A DNA stretch of 64,000 nt. Source: Cyclobacterium qasimii M12-11B (lineage in GTDB: Bacteria > Bacteroidota > Bacteroidia > Cytophagales > Cyclobacteriaceae). The stretch's first letter is position 1. Every line of letters starts with the position of its first letter. The stretch lies in assembly GCF_000427295.1 (NCBI RefSeq), contig NZ_ATNM01000147.1:62001-126000 (forward strand), read 5' to 3'. Below, piece by piece: positions 28,983 through 38,228 of this stretch. A program made the position numbers and the translations under genes. Below the pieces are notes generated by a model. The model ran no database searches. It was given only the letters and a program-made list of their open reading frames with translations, and was not told the DNA's origin.

Positions 28983-29018
28983 GAAGTCTTACAGTTGCCG
29001 CTGTAAGACTTCTTTTTT
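28983..29018. other. Strong stem-loop in the leader of the first TonB receptor gene
   Basis: Perfect 12-bp stem GAAGTCTTACAG / CTGTAAGACTTC with loop TTGCCG, then six T on the plus strand. No plus-strand gene precedes it, so it is more likely a 5'-leader structure in the minus-strand receptor mRNA, 35 bases before the ATG, than a terminator. Confidence 0.65.
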
Positions 29019-29035
29019 GATTATTGTTGTTATTG

Positions 29036-29070
29036 TTATTTAGATTAATTTTAAATTAAAACAAATCTAA
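29036..29070. promoter_or_regulatory. Candidate Fur-like operator upstream of the first TonB receptor
   Basis: Contains TTATTTAGATTAATT (29036-29050), identical over 15 bases to the box at 33015-33029 before the second receptor, and outer arms TTAGATT / AATCTAA (29040-29046 and 29064-29070). Position and A/T-rich palindromic form suit an iron-responsive regulator. The factor is inferred. Confidence 0.55.
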
Positions 29071-29340
29071 GGCCTAACGTTTAAGTAGCCAAACGTTTTT
29101 GTAATTAATTTAAAAGTTTTTTTGAATGGCGTTTTTCCTCAAGATTTGATCAGATATATCACACAACAACTCAATGCTGGATATTCTTTAAAAAGATTTA
29201 AGAATGCCTTTCCCAGCATCATTTGGGATTGTAGCAACCATAAAAATTTGAGGTGTTGCTTTTTAAAAAATAAGAATCACGAAAAAGAAAAGCTCACGAG
29301 GTAATTAGGCTTAAAGATTAAAATACATATAAAATGTATT

Positions 29341-30574
29341 TCAATTCCTTAAATCCAAACGATAACCTCCACAGCATAAGGTGTGATTGGCTCTATAAGC
29401 TTCTACTTTATGCATTTTCCAATTGCTCCTCCTGTTTAGAGGGGAGAGTCTTGTCTTCTTTTTCCTTTTTGTTTTCTTTCTTCTACCCCACCAAATTAAA
29501 AACCGGTTACTGGCAAAGAAGCAATTATTGCGCTTAGCAGAAAAGCGAAAATTTTACCCGGCAAACCCGCAATGGCCCCTACATGGAGGTCATAATTGAT
29601 ACGCATTACTTTATCCCCAATAGATGCTTCATCAAAACGGTTATAGATATGCCTTACAGGTAATTCTTCCAATGTGTTCTGGTCAAAATACCTGTAATCC
29701 ATTTTCCAATAAGTAGCCGCATCAGGATTGGCATTGGCAGCAATGGCCGCATTTTCAAATTCAGGAGGATGTACTTCAATCCACTCAGCATTTGGATACA
29801 AGGTTCTCATTTTCATCCAAACAGCATCCAGTGCAGGAACAGTATCCTGGTAAACAGCTGTAGAATCCGAAAGGGGAGTATAGTATTCTACATAATCCTC
29901 TCCACCCGAACTTACGAAAAACACGGTGTCCCGAAACCATTCAAAACCCCATACCAAACCAGTAATGGCGAAAATGCCCGCAAAGCCCATTACATAGAAA
30001 CCCATTACTTGATGCAGGTCATAGTTTTTTCTCCTCCAGCGTGCACTCCATTTGATTTTAAGACTACTCTTAAGGTTTTTCTTTTTCCTAGGCCACCAGA
30101 GTATTAAACCTGAAATAACCATAAACAGAAACACCAGTGTAAAAGAAGCCACTACAGGTTGCCCTATGGCTGGTGGCAGCCACAGGTAGAAATGTCCATC
30201 CAGAACCAATCTGAAAAAATCAGCATAAGCATCTTTTACCTTTAAGACCTCACCAGTGTAAGGGTTGACGTAGACGAAATAATAATAATGCTCTTCAAAA
30301 CTATAATAAATAGCCTGAGCTGCCCGATCTGGGGTAGCATACAAAACTGCATGTAAATGCTTGTCAGGCAAAGCAGCATCAGCCTTATCCCAAATCGTGG
30401 TTGGTGGTAAAATCGATGTCTCTTCAGGTGTTACAAATCTATAAGATTGGGTTAAATCCTGTATTTCAGATTGAAAAGCATAAATACACCCTGTAACAGC
30501 CACAATAAACACCACAAGCCCGGAGCTTAATCCGAGCCATAGGTGAAGCTTTGCTATAACTTTTTAACCTTCAT
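29341..30574 (-). CDS. PepSY-associated transmembrane protein, two frameshifts
   Basis: A second PepSY inner-membrane protein of the siderophore-uptake type. The unbroken stretch 29496-30515 begins inside the first helix. Upstream, the start MKVKK at 30574 continues in frame (VIAKLHLWLGLSSGLVVFIV) if the T-run at 30561-30565 gets one more base. Downstream, the frame stops at VTGF; one more base in the A-run 29498-29502 gives FLIWWGRRKKTKRKKK and an end at 29341, although the last 35 residues look atypical. Helices include VVASFTLVFLFMVISGLILW and VMGFYVMGFAGIFAITGLVW. The ATG overlaps the stop of the receptor gene by one base (TAATG), so the two are coupled. Confidence 0.85.
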
Positions 30575-32955
30575 TAAAACTTGTAGTTTAAGCTTAAGGA
30601 GATATTTCTTGGATTTTGGGGAGTCACTGTAGACCAGCCCGAGTAATATTTTTGATCGGTAAAGTTATTAACCTTCAATGCCAGAAAGTATTGGGATCCA
30701 GTATAATTTACCGAAGCATTAAATACCTGGTAAGCTGGTAAAGCAAAAGAGCCAATGTTTGCTCTATTGATGGTCAGGTACTCGCTTGCTGCATTGCCTC
30801 CCAAGCCAAGTCCAAACCCTTTTAAATCTCCTGATAAAAAAGAATAGCTTGCCCAAAAATTAATGAGTTGTTCTGGTCCTGCCTCTTCTGGTCTCAATCC
30901 CAAATATCCATTTTCTTCATAATCTTTGGTTACCTCTGAATTGTTTTTACTGTATCCTGCCACAAGGTTTAATCCCTCAATAGGATTAGCGATTATACTA
31001 ATTTCTAAGCCCTGGCTTTTAACTTGCCCACCTTGTATGACATTATTGATATTGTCAGGATCCGTCATTACCCGATTGCTAACATTGATATGATAATAGC
31101 TGGCTGTAGCTGCTACTTTATCATCATAAAGCTTGGTCTTCACGCCAAGTTCAATCTGGTTGGCATTTTCTGGAGAAAACGTTTTTAGTCTTTGGTTGCT
31201 GCCATTGGCATCAGCTACAGACCTCGGCGCAACATTTACAAAACCATTCATATAGTTTCCAAAAACAGAAACTTTATCTCGAATGGCTTGGTAAACAAAT
31301 CCAAACTTGGGCGAAAATGCCGTTTGCGTTTTTGCACCATCTGCAGACCAATCACCTGTTTCACTTTTAAAATTGTCTACCCGAACACTGGCCATAACTG
31401 AAAGTTCAGGAAGTACCTCCGCTACATCAGAAACGTAAGCACTCATTACACGCGTATTTCCAGTAGTATTTCCTTCAAAGGAGTTTTTCAATAAATCATC
31501 AACACCTGCCTGCGTCAATACCCCGGTATCAACACCGTCAGAAAGGGTAACAGTACCATTTCCTACCCAACCCGTGCTGCCATTGAACAGCGACGATTCG
31601 TAATAATCCAATCCAACAACAAGTTTATTATGGATGGACGAAAAGTCAAAATCACCTATAAAATTTTGCTGAATGTCTGTAGTCAAGGTTTGACCGTTTC
31701 TATCAGAGATGTACCTAGTGAAACTGTCTCCATTACTATCATCAAATAAATAATTGTAATAGCCATCTGATTTTGTAGCAGACCGGGAAACAACCGTTTG
31801 CGAAGTCCAATCTTTTGTGATTTTGTAAAGGGCTTGTGCTTGTAAGCCATAGCTGGAATTGTTAATCGCCAATTCATTTCCAGTAAAAGAACGCTCATAA
31901 TTATTTTCGAACAGCTCAATTTCTGAAAAAGTGATTGGGTTAGATCTGTTTAGGAAAAGCATAGGAGCATTAACAGAGGTAGTATTCAAGAACTCTGTAT
32001 TGATCAAAAAGGTAAGTCTTTCACTCGCTTGAAATTTAAATGAGGGTGCCAGGAAAAATGATTTGCTTCCTCCTGCATCCTGAAAAGTATTACTGTTTTG
32101 ATAAGCCATATTTACCCGAACAGAAGACAATTCATTCAGAGGGGTGTTGACATCGGCAGTAAACCTGTTCAAACCATAGCTTCCAGTGATCAATCCAAGT
32201 TCTCCTTTAAAGGAATCTCCAGGACGCTTTGTTGTAATATTGATAAGGCCCCCATAAGAAATTACAGAACTCCCAAACAGTGTCCCGGAGGGCCCTTTTA
32301 TAACATCTACACGTTCGACATTGGCCGGATCCAATCCCCCATTATTCAAACTTGGCATTCCATTGACCATGGTCGGCTGCACAGAAAAGCCACGCATAGA
32401 ATAATACTCGGCACCATCTCCACCTCTTCCGGTTGATTGCCAAAGACGAGCTACTCCGGTAGCATTTTTAAGCGCATCATTCATATTGGTAACTACCTGC
32501 TCCTTAAGTAAGCGGGAAGATATGGAGTTATAAACCTGTGGGTTCTGAAGATCTGTTAAAGGTAATTTGGCGACTGTAAATACACTGTCAGCATAAAATC
32601 GGTTGGTACCAACATCTGTAACAATCACTTCGGAAAGATCCGATGCTGATTCTTCCAGACTAAACTTAATAGCGAGTCTTTCCCCAGCTGACAGTTGAAT
32701 AGTCTTTTCTTGCCTTTTAGCCCCTATGAATGAGGCAAAAATGGTATGTTCCCCAGGCTCGATATTGTTTATTTCAAAACCACCATTTCGGGCAGTTGTT
32801 CCTCCTTTAGCCAAACCCACAATACCAACGTTAACATATTCAAGTGCTTGCCCATCTGAAGTGGTAACTACACCATAAATACTTGCCTTTTGAGCAAAAG
32901 TAGAAGTAAACCCAAATAAAATTAATCCTATAGTTAGTAATATGCTTTGTTTCAT
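30574..32955 (-). CDS. TonB-dependent siderophore receptor
   Basis: A receptor of about 793 residues. I start at ATG 32955 (MKQSILLTIGLILFGFTSTF, signal peptide); the ORF upstream has no signal. A carboxypeptidase-like domain (ASIYGVVTTSDGQALEYVNV) precedes the plug, which has the siderophore-receptor hallmarks MRGFSVQPTMVNGMPSL, RVDVIKGPSGTLFGSS and YGGLINITTKRP. The barrel ends in ISLSLNYKF with the terminal phenylalanine. This FhuE/FpvA-like type takes up ferric siderophores; the specific ligand is unknown. It overlaps the downstream PepSY gene by one base. A box identical to that of the first receptor lies about 60 bases before the start. Confidence 0.94.
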   Translation of the reverse strand: MKQSILLTIGLILFGFTSTFAQKASIYGVVTTSDGQALEYVNVGIVGLAKGGTTARNGGFEINNIEPGEHTIFASFIGAKRQEKTIQLSAGERLAIKFSLEESASDLSEVIVTDVGTNRFYADSVFTVAKLPLTDLQNPQVYNSISSRLLKEQVVTNMNDALKNATGVARLWQSTGRGGDGAEYYSMRGFSVQPTMVNGMPSLNNGGLDPANVERVDVIKGPSGTLFGSSVISYGGLINITTKRPGDSFKGELGLITGSYGLNRFTADVNTPLNELSSVRVNMAYQNSNTFQDAGGSKSFFLAPSFKFQASERLTFLINTEFLNTTSVNAPMLFLNRSNPITFSEIELFENNYERSFTGNELAINNSSYGLQAQALYKITKDWTSQTVVSRSATKSDGYYNYLFDDSNGDSFTRYISDRNGQTLTTDIQQNFIGDFDFSSIHNKLVVGLDYYESSLFNGSTGWVGNGTVTLSDGVDTGVLTQAGVDDLLKNSFEGNTTGNTRVMSAYVSDVAEVLPELSVMASVRVDNFKSETGDWSADGAKTQTAFSPKFGFVYQAIRDKVSVFGNYMNGFVNVAPRSVADANGSNQRLKTFSPENANQIELGVKTKLYDDKVAATASYYHINVSNRVMTDPDNINNVIQGGQVKSQGLEISIIANPIEGLNLVAGYSKNNSEVTKDYEENGYLGLRPEEAGPEQLINFWASYSFLSGDLKGFGLGLGGNAASEYLTINRANIGSFALPAYQVFNASVNYTGSQYFLALKVNNFTDQKYYSGWSTVTPQNPRNISLSLNYKF

Positions 32956-33518
32956 TGCTTTATAAATTTTATCAAAATTAGTAACTGTGATGATTCTAAA
33001 CAAGATTTATTTGGAATTAATCTAAATAAAACATTATTTTTACTATAGTTTAATCCAGCTTGATAAGGCATAAAGCTTATCAAGGAGAAGGGGACAAAGA
33101 ATTAACCCTATTTTCGAAGAGCTAAAATTTTTTAAAGCAGGGTAACCCCTTTAATTGCTTCTCTTTATATCCCTATTAATGGTTTACTTATTCGGGAATT
33201 GTAGGTAGAAAAAATAGAGAAGGTGACATTCACGGTTTAAGGCTATTTTTCTCATCAAAGGTAAAGATATCAAGCTTTTACAATAAAAATGGGGGGTATA
33301 TTGAAATAACAATGGGCTAAAGTGCATTTTTTTTTAAGGTAATGACATTTATAAGGCAATGACCTCGCTGGTATAACATTTTTTGCTTTTCAAAACTAAA
33401 TATATGCTTTGTTAATTTTAATAGTCATTTAATTGGTTTTTTATTAGTAAAAGAAATAATACCACAGTACTTTTCGAAAACAAAGTAGCAAAACAAACAT
33501 TAAAGTATCAATTTTATC
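32956..33518. other. Divergent control region of the siderophore receptor and a lipoprotein gene
   Basis: 563 bases without a credible ORF. It holds the A/T-rich operator candidate at 33015-33029, a perfect 9-bp inverted repeat CTTGATAAG / CTTATCAAG (33059-33067, 33076-33084), and the upstream region of the plus-strand lipoprotein at 33519. Confidence 0.55.
33015..33029 (-). promoter_or_regulatory. Candidate Fur-like operator upstream of the second TonB receptor
   Basis: Minus strand TTATTTAGATTAATT, identical to 29036-29050 and continued by a partly symmetric CCAAATAAAT. It lies 60-74 bases before the receptor ATG, where a repressor would cover the promoter. Factor inferred from the two iron-uptake contexts. 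Confidence 0.55.
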
Positions 33519-34313
33519 ATGAATAATCCGAAAACATATTTGATCAATAGCTTCGCAGTTGGATTGCTTCTTACAGCAGTCTCTTGCGTGACTTCAGATC
33601 AAGAGGATTTGGCACCGATTGATACTAAAACCATTTCTTCGGAAGAAATTTCTGAAATGATGGGGCTTATGGAAGAAGTTGATTTGATGGTAATGTCCAC
33701 CATGCAACAAGACCTTAGCCAACAACGATTGATACCATTATTGGATGAGTTAAGTTGTCCTGGTACAATGATTACAAGAGATGATAAAATTGGTCAAGTA
33801 AAAGTTGATTTTGGAAGTGGTTGCGTAAGTGACCGTGGCATGGAAAGAATAGGTAATTTAACCATTAACTATTCAGGAGGGATATTAAGTAAAGGTAGCA
33901 TTCTTACTATTGATTTCGAAAATTTCTCTTTAAACGGCCATCAAATGAATGGACAGAGAAAATTAGAAAACTTGGGTTATGATGCAAGCACCAGAACCTT
34001 GAGCTTTTCCTCCAGTGTGAAAAATTTCAAGATGACTAACTTGAATGGTCAGGAGTTTAATTTAGACCAAAGTTATATCAGGGAATTAGAGCTTTCAACA
34101 GAAAATGAAGGATTCAGGATTTATTTGAAAGGTAATGGTTCTTTGACCGCTCAGGATTACAGCAAGACAACATTTGAAATAGTACAACCTTTTAAATACA
34201 TGCAGAAGTGTATTGAATCAGGATCATATGATCCAATAGAAGGAAGCTTACAAATAAGTACCAATACCTATCAAAATAAAATAGTAAGCTTTGAATCCTT
34301 AGGATGTAGCTGA
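33519..34313 (+). CDS. Lipoprotein of unknown function
   Basis: A 264-residue lipoprotein. The N-terminus MNNPKTYLINSFAVGLLLTA leads to a lipobox AVSC with C23. A helical acidic segment (SSEEISEMMGLMEEVDLMVM) is followed by a beta-rich domain with two cysteines in SCPGTMITRDD and SGCVSDRG, and a repeat of amphipathic strands (LTINYSGGILSKGSILTIDF). No family recognised. The composition resembles secreted Bacteroidota lipoproteins with DUF-type beta domains. It is monocistronic with its own strong terminator, and divergent from the siderophore receptor, so a link to iron is possible but unproven. Confidence 0.8.
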   Translation: MNNPKTYLINSFAVGLLLTAVSCVTSDQEDLAPIDTKTISSEEISEMMGLMEEVDLMVMSTMQQDLSQQRLIPLLDELSCPGTMITRDDKIGQVKVDFGSGCVSDRGMERIGNLTINYSGGILSKGSILTIDFENFSLNGHQMNGQRKLENLGYDASTRTLSFSSSVKNFKMTNLNGQEFNLDQSYIRELELSTENEGFRIYLKGNGSLTAQDYSKTTFEIVQPFKYMQKCIESGSYDPIEGSLQISTNTYQNKIVSFESLGCS

Positions 34314-34399
34314 TTATAAGAAAATTATTTTTTGTAATTTATTTTTGTGTGAGGAAGATTGATTGTAGATAGTTGGTTATTTTTTAATGTAGGGTTTGT

Positions 34400-34446
34400 C
34401 CGGAGTCTCAACAACTTGGTAGTAACTGAGACTCCGGCATTTTTTT
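34400..34446 (+). terminator. Intrinsic terminator of the lipoprotein gene
   Basis: Perfect 11-bp stem CCGGAGTCTCA / TGAGACTCCGG with a 16-base loop, followed by CA and seven T, directly before the convergent MscS stop codon. Confidence 0.9.
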
Positions 34447-34447
34447 C

Positions 34448-35311
34448 CTATTTTTTTTCTACACTTTTTAATTCCGGATTACCTTCAGGAAAATAGTGAT
34501 GCACATCTCTCTGAGGAAATGGTACTTCAATTTCTTTTTCCTCTAAAGCTTCTTTAATGTTTTCCATATTGTCCCAAAAAACTGGCCACAAATCACCAGC
34601 ATCCGCCCAACACCTTACCGAAAGATCCAAAGAATTGTCACCAAAATTAGTAAAGTAAACTGCAGGGGCTGGATCAGCATGAATCCTATCGTCTTTTTTC
34701 AAAGTATCCAGAATGATTTTTCTGGTCACTTTCAAATCCGTTCCATAAGCTACACCTACTGCCATCTCCACTCTTCTGGTTGGCTTTTCAGAATAATTGG
34801 TAATGTTATTGTTCGCTAAGTTTCCATTAGGAACAGTTACTACCTTATTGTCAAATTGCCTTACGGTAGTATACAGAATATCGATTTTTTCTACTGAACC
34901 AAGAATACCTTGGGCTTCTACAGTATCTCCAATCTTAAAAGGTTTGAACACAAGTATTAATACCCCTCCTGCAAAATTGGCAAGAGAACCTTGAAGTGCC
35001 AGACCAATGGCCAAACCCGCGGCACCCAACACTGCAATGAAAGCAGTTACTTCTACACCTAGGGTAGCAAGTATAGCAAGAATTAATAAAACGTATAAAA
35101 GCCCTCTAATAAAACTCTTCAAAAAGCTAGATAAGGAAGCGTCTAAATCGGACTTCTTAAAAATTTTGTCTACAGCTTTTATAACTAACCCTATTACCCA
35201 TTTACCAGCAAAGTAAACGACAACGGCTTTCAAAATACTAATTAATGCGACCCACACTAAAGGGCTTGCATTTTCAATTATCCCACTAAGAGTATTGTTA
35301 TCAAACTCCAT
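34448..35311 (-). CDS. mscS: Small MscS-type mechanosensitive channel
   Basis: A 287-residue channel close to the length of E. coli MscS. Three N-terminal helices are seen (WVALISILKAVVVYFAGKWV, GLLYVLLILAILATLGVEV and the TM3 pore helix), with the glycine/alanine-rich pore pattern VLGAAGLAIGLALQGSLANF and the FKPFKIGDTVEA entry to the beta domain. The C-terminal domain ends in a charged tail (PELKSVEKK). It opens under membrane tension to release ions and osmolytes. It is much smaller than the channel at 10034-11926, which has a long periplasmic part. Convergent with the lipoprotein gene. Confidence 0.94.
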   Translation of the reverse strand: MEFDNNTLSGIIENASPLVWVALISILKAVVVYFAGKWVIGLVIKAVDKIFKKSDLDASLSSFLKSFIRGLLYVLLILAILATLGVEVTAFIAVLGAAGLAIGLALQGSLANFAGGVLILVFKPFKIGDTVEAQGILGSVEKIDILYTTVRQFDNKVVTVPNGNLANNNITNYSEKPTRRVEMAVGVAYGTDLKVTRKIILDTLKKDDRIHADPAPAVYFTNFGDNSLDLSVRCWADAGDLWPVFWDNMENIKEALEEKEIEVPFPQRDVHHYFPEGNPELKSVEKK

Positions 35312-35360
35312 AAATTAAACTGGTTTTTAATGAATTAATAAAAATTTCAAAATACAAGTA

Positions 35361-36068
35361 TCAGAACCAGCAAATAACTTGCCATCTAAAGGCCCAATGC
35401 CATGAAATTTTATATTTCTCAATTCCAGATGCCGCCAATATCTCTTCCCAATCCTTCTTTTTGAAAGACCTTAACACAGATAGGGGGGCATCATTTTTAA
35501 CCATATTGGATTTAGAAAAAACTCTTGTAAGCCATTTTATAGCGTAATAAGCTAAAAAATTCCTGTGTAGGTCATTGATTACAAAACCAACCCTGGTTTT
35601 GCTTTTAAGGTTTTTTAAAATATTTACAAGTTCCTCATTAGTAAAATGATGCGTAAACAAAGTACAGGTTTGAATGTCTACAGGGTCCTTGATATAATCT
35701 GGATCAAAAACATTTCCCACCACAAATTCAATGGTCCTGTTTTCTTTTTTTGCTTTCTCCTTGGCCAGCTCTATAATGTTAGGGTTGGCATCGACTCCTA
35801 TTACCTGCAGTGATATTCCTTTATTTATTGCCCATTTATTAATGTGTATGGCCATATCTCCTCCGCCACAACCCAGATCAGCAATGGTCATGGGCTGATT
35901 TTTTGAAGACTTCATCAAAACCGCAAGGCCAGAAGTGGTCACATTGTTTCCTCCCAGAAGTTTATTAATCGTTCTTAATTCTTTCAATGTCTGAGTTAAC
36001 TCCTGACCGCTACATGCCAGGTCATCCATTATTTCTTTCTCTTCACTTCTGTGCAGGAACTTACTCAT
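35361..36068 (-). CDS. SAM-dependent methyltransferase of the polyketide cluster
   Basis: A 235-residue class I methyltransferase. The SAM-binding motif I is IADLGCGGGDMAIHI (around residues 77-91), followed by the acidic strand end VIGVDANPN and motif IV region DIQTCTLFTHHF. It starts inside the stop codon of the type III polyketide synthase gene (ATGA overlap), so the two products are made together. It most likely methylates the polyketide made by that enzyme, on oxygen or carbon (inference). The C-terminus (WHWAFRWQVICWF) is rich in aromatic residues, as in UbiE-like or phenol methyltransferases. Confidence 0.88.
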   Translation of the reverse strand: MSKFLHRSEEKEIMDDLACSGQELTQTLKELRTINKLLGGNNVTTSGLAVLMKSSKNQPMTIADLGCGGGDMAIHINKWAINKGISLQVIGVDANPNIIELAKEKAKKENRTIEFVVGNVFDPDYIKDPVDIQTCTLFTHHFTNEELVNILKNLKSKTRVGFVINDLHRNFLAYYAIKWLTRVFSKSNMVKNDAPLSVLRSFKKKDWEEILAASGIEKYKISWHWAFRWQVICWF

Positions 36069-37144
36069 GGCTTTTCTATTAGTAGGCTTTCTAAAGTTAA
36101 CCCAGGTCCAAAACCCATTGCCAATACTTTTCCTTTTATGGATGAATCATTCAATACAGCCTCCAAGACAAAGAGAATGGTAACCGATGACATGTTTCCA
36201 AAGTCCTTTAAAATATTGTGTGCATGCTGGTTTTGGCTTACCTCAATACCAAAGGCATTTTCGATTTTGTTTAAAATTTGCTTACCTCCAGGGTGAATGG
36301 CAAAATGTTTGATAGTTGAAAGGCCAAATTGCTCTTCCAATCCATCTGCAAAATCCTTTATCCCTTTTTCCAATAGGTTGGGTATGTACTTGCTCAGCTT
36401 CATCTGAAAGCCAAAATTTCCGATTGACCATGCCATGTCCTCGGCACCATCAGGTATAATATTGGATTGGTAATTTTCGATGTGCATCCCTTGCCCACCC
36501 TGCTGTATGAGAACAGCGGCAGCTCCATCCCCAAAAATGGCATTGGCAAGTACATTGTCTTCATTGTAATCCTTCTGGAAATGAATGGTACAAAGCTCCA
36601 CTCCAACAACCAGCACTTTGGCCGTGGGTTCACTTTTACAAATTCTATCTGCCATCTTAATTCCATTGAAAGCCGCATAACAGCCCATAAAATGAATGGC
36701 ATACCGCTCCACGGTGTTCGGTAGACCCAACCTGTTAATTATATCCAATTCAACCCCTGGGGCGTACATCCCTGTACATGATATTAAGATTAGATGGGTT
36801 ATATCTTCAGGTTTCACATCGGTTTTGGCCAGGCATTTTTCTATGGCCTCAATGGCCAAATCAGGAGCCACCTTCTTAAAAACATCCATCCTAGTTAGGG
36901 TATCGGGAAAAGGTTCTAGCAGTTCGTTTTTTGGAAAAAAATCGAAGTCCTGAGGATCGCTATAATTAAAGTCATTAAGGGCGCTATACCTTTGGGCTAT
37001 CCCTGATTTTCGGTAAACAAAGGATAGCTTTCTACTTTCATTGGAATCCAAACCATGAGCTTTTTGCATAAAACGGCAAATCAATTCCTGTTCTATAGGT
37101 TTCCCTGGACTAGCAAGGCCTATGCTCTTTATTTGGCTCTTCAT
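36065..37144 (-). CDS. Type III polyketide synthase (chalcone/alkylresorcinol synthase-like)
   Basis: A 359-residue homodimeric ketosynthase that extends an acyl-CoA starter with malonyl-CoA and cyclises it to a phenolic or pyrone product. The complete catalytic triad is present: C155 in HFMGCYAAFNG, H284 in FAIHPGGKQI and N317 in FGNMSSVTI. The GFGPGLT loop near residue 345 is also conserved. The downstream methyltransferase overlaps by four bases, and a UbiA prenyltransferase is divergently encoded 87 bases away, so the product is probably a methylated, perhaps prenylated, alkylphenol (inference). The starter unit cannot be read from sequence. Confidence 0.94.
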   Translation of the reverse strand: MKSQIKSIGLASPGKPIEQELICRFMQKAHGLDSNESRKLSFVYRKSGIAQRYSALNDFNYSDPQDFDFFPKNELLEPFPDTLTRMDVFKKVAPDLAIEAIEKCLAKTDVKPEDITHLILISCTGMYAPGVELDIINRLGLPNTVERYAIHFMGCYAAFNGIKMADRICKSEPTAKVLVVGVELCTIHFQKDYNEDNVLANAIFGDGAAAVLIQQGGQGMHIENYQSNIIPDGAEDMAWSIGNFGFQMKLSKYIPNLLEKGIKDFADGLEEQFGLSTIKHFAIHPGGKQILNKIENAFGIEVSQNQHAHNILKDFGNMSSVTILFVLEAVLNDSSIKGKVLAMGFGPGLTLESLLIEKP

Positions 37145-37231
37145 TGATTTTAGTTTAGCTTTAATTTATAGTACATTTCAAGATAAGTAAAAAACCAATG
37201 ACAAAGCGAATTGTTATCTCGCATTACATAT

Positions 37232-38101
37232 ATGTTTAAAAAATCCAGCTGGGAACACCTTCGAATTCCATTTTCTTACTACCTAATGCCTGTTTTTTGG
37301 TTTGCTCTTTCCTCTGCAACTGATGTGCCAATTGTAAATATTATAGCGGTAGGGGTAATTTTGCATCTATTTCTATACCCTTCCAGTAATGGATATAACA
37401 GCTATTTTGATAAGGATGAAAAAAGTATAGGCGGGCTCAAAAACCCCAAAAAAGTAACCATTGGTCTGTATTATCTGTCGCTGGTTTTTTTTGGAATAGC
37501 CCTTATAGGTGCATTATTTATTAATGGAATCTTTTTTTCCATGGTACTTCTATACGGCCTCATTTCCATGGCATATAGTCATCCTTCCATACGTTTAAAA
37601 AAGTATCCTTACCTTAGTTGGCTTACGGCAGGAGTTTTTCAGGGGGCATTTACATTTGCCATGTGTGTCATAGGGTTTGTAGATGGAAGTTTTAGCCTAT
37701 TATTAGAATGGAAGTTATTGTTACCTGCACTTATTACTACCTTACTGCTTTTGGGGTCCTATCCATTGACGCAGGTTTACCAACATGAGGAGGACAAAAA
37801 GAGGGGAGACATTACCCTAAGTTTAAAACTGGGAATAAAGGGCACCTTTTACTTTTCGGCCATTTGGTTTTTAATCTCCGGAATTACCTTCATTTGGTAT
37901 TTTACCCACATAGATGCCCAATGGGCAATTTGGTGGTTTCTTGGCAGCACTGCACCTTTGGTTATATACTTTTACATTTGGTTTACCTTAATATTAAAGG
38001 ATCCAAAAAAATACGCCAACCATACTATGGCGATGAGGATGAACAAAATTTCTTCCAGTGTTTTAAACTTTTTCTTCATCTATTACTATTTCGCCCAATA
38101 A
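37232..38101 (+). CDS. UbiA-family prenyltransferase
   Basis: A 289-residue integral membrane protein with about eight helices. The two polyprenyl-diphosphate/Mg motifs are recognisable but diverged: N-S-Y-F-D-K-D-E near residue 60 (for NxxxDxxxD) and YQHEEDKKRGDITLSLKLG near 190. I chose ATG 37232 (MFKKSSWEHLRIPFSYYLMP); an upstream TTG would add seven residues. UbiA enzymes join an isoprenoid chain to an aromatic ring or similar acceptor. Divergent pairing with a type III polyketide synthase and methyltransferase over an 87-base region suggests that the polyketide is the acceptor (inference). Other roles, such as quinone or chlorophyll-type side-chain transfer, are not excluded. Confidence 0.88.
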   Translation: MFKKSSWEHLRIPFSYYLMPVFWFALSSATDVPIVNIIAVGVILHLFLYPSSNGYNSYFDKDEKSIGGLKNPKKVTIGLYYLSLVFFGIALIGALFINGIFFSMVLLYGLISMAYSHPSIRLKKYPYLSWLTAGVFQGAFTFAMCVIGFVDGSFSLLLEWKLLLPALITTLLLLGSYPLTQVYQHEEDKKRGDITLSLKLGIKGTFYFSAIWFLISGITFIWYFTHIDAQWAIWWFLGSTAPLVIYFYIWFTLILKDPKKYANHTMAMRMNKISSSVLNFFFIYYYFAQ

Positions 38102-38228
38102 CTGTGTCTATTTTTAGATTTCAATGCCAAAAGTCTCCTATATAATTGCTATTTGAACCTAATATATTTACAAATGGTCAAGGCAAAAAAAGATATTCAT
38201 TATATTGCTCCAAAATAAAAATCAACCT

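Noticed and set aside
28983-29018. Plain intrinsic terminator on the plus strand
   Set aside because: No plus-strand gene lies upstream to be terminated; a leader structure for the minus-strand receptor mRNA is at least as likely. Kept as a stem-loop feature only.
29122-29304. 60-codon plus-strand ORF upstream of the PepSY gene end
   Set aside because: Needs a TTG start, has no family likeness and lies in the AT-rich flank between two minus-strand operons.
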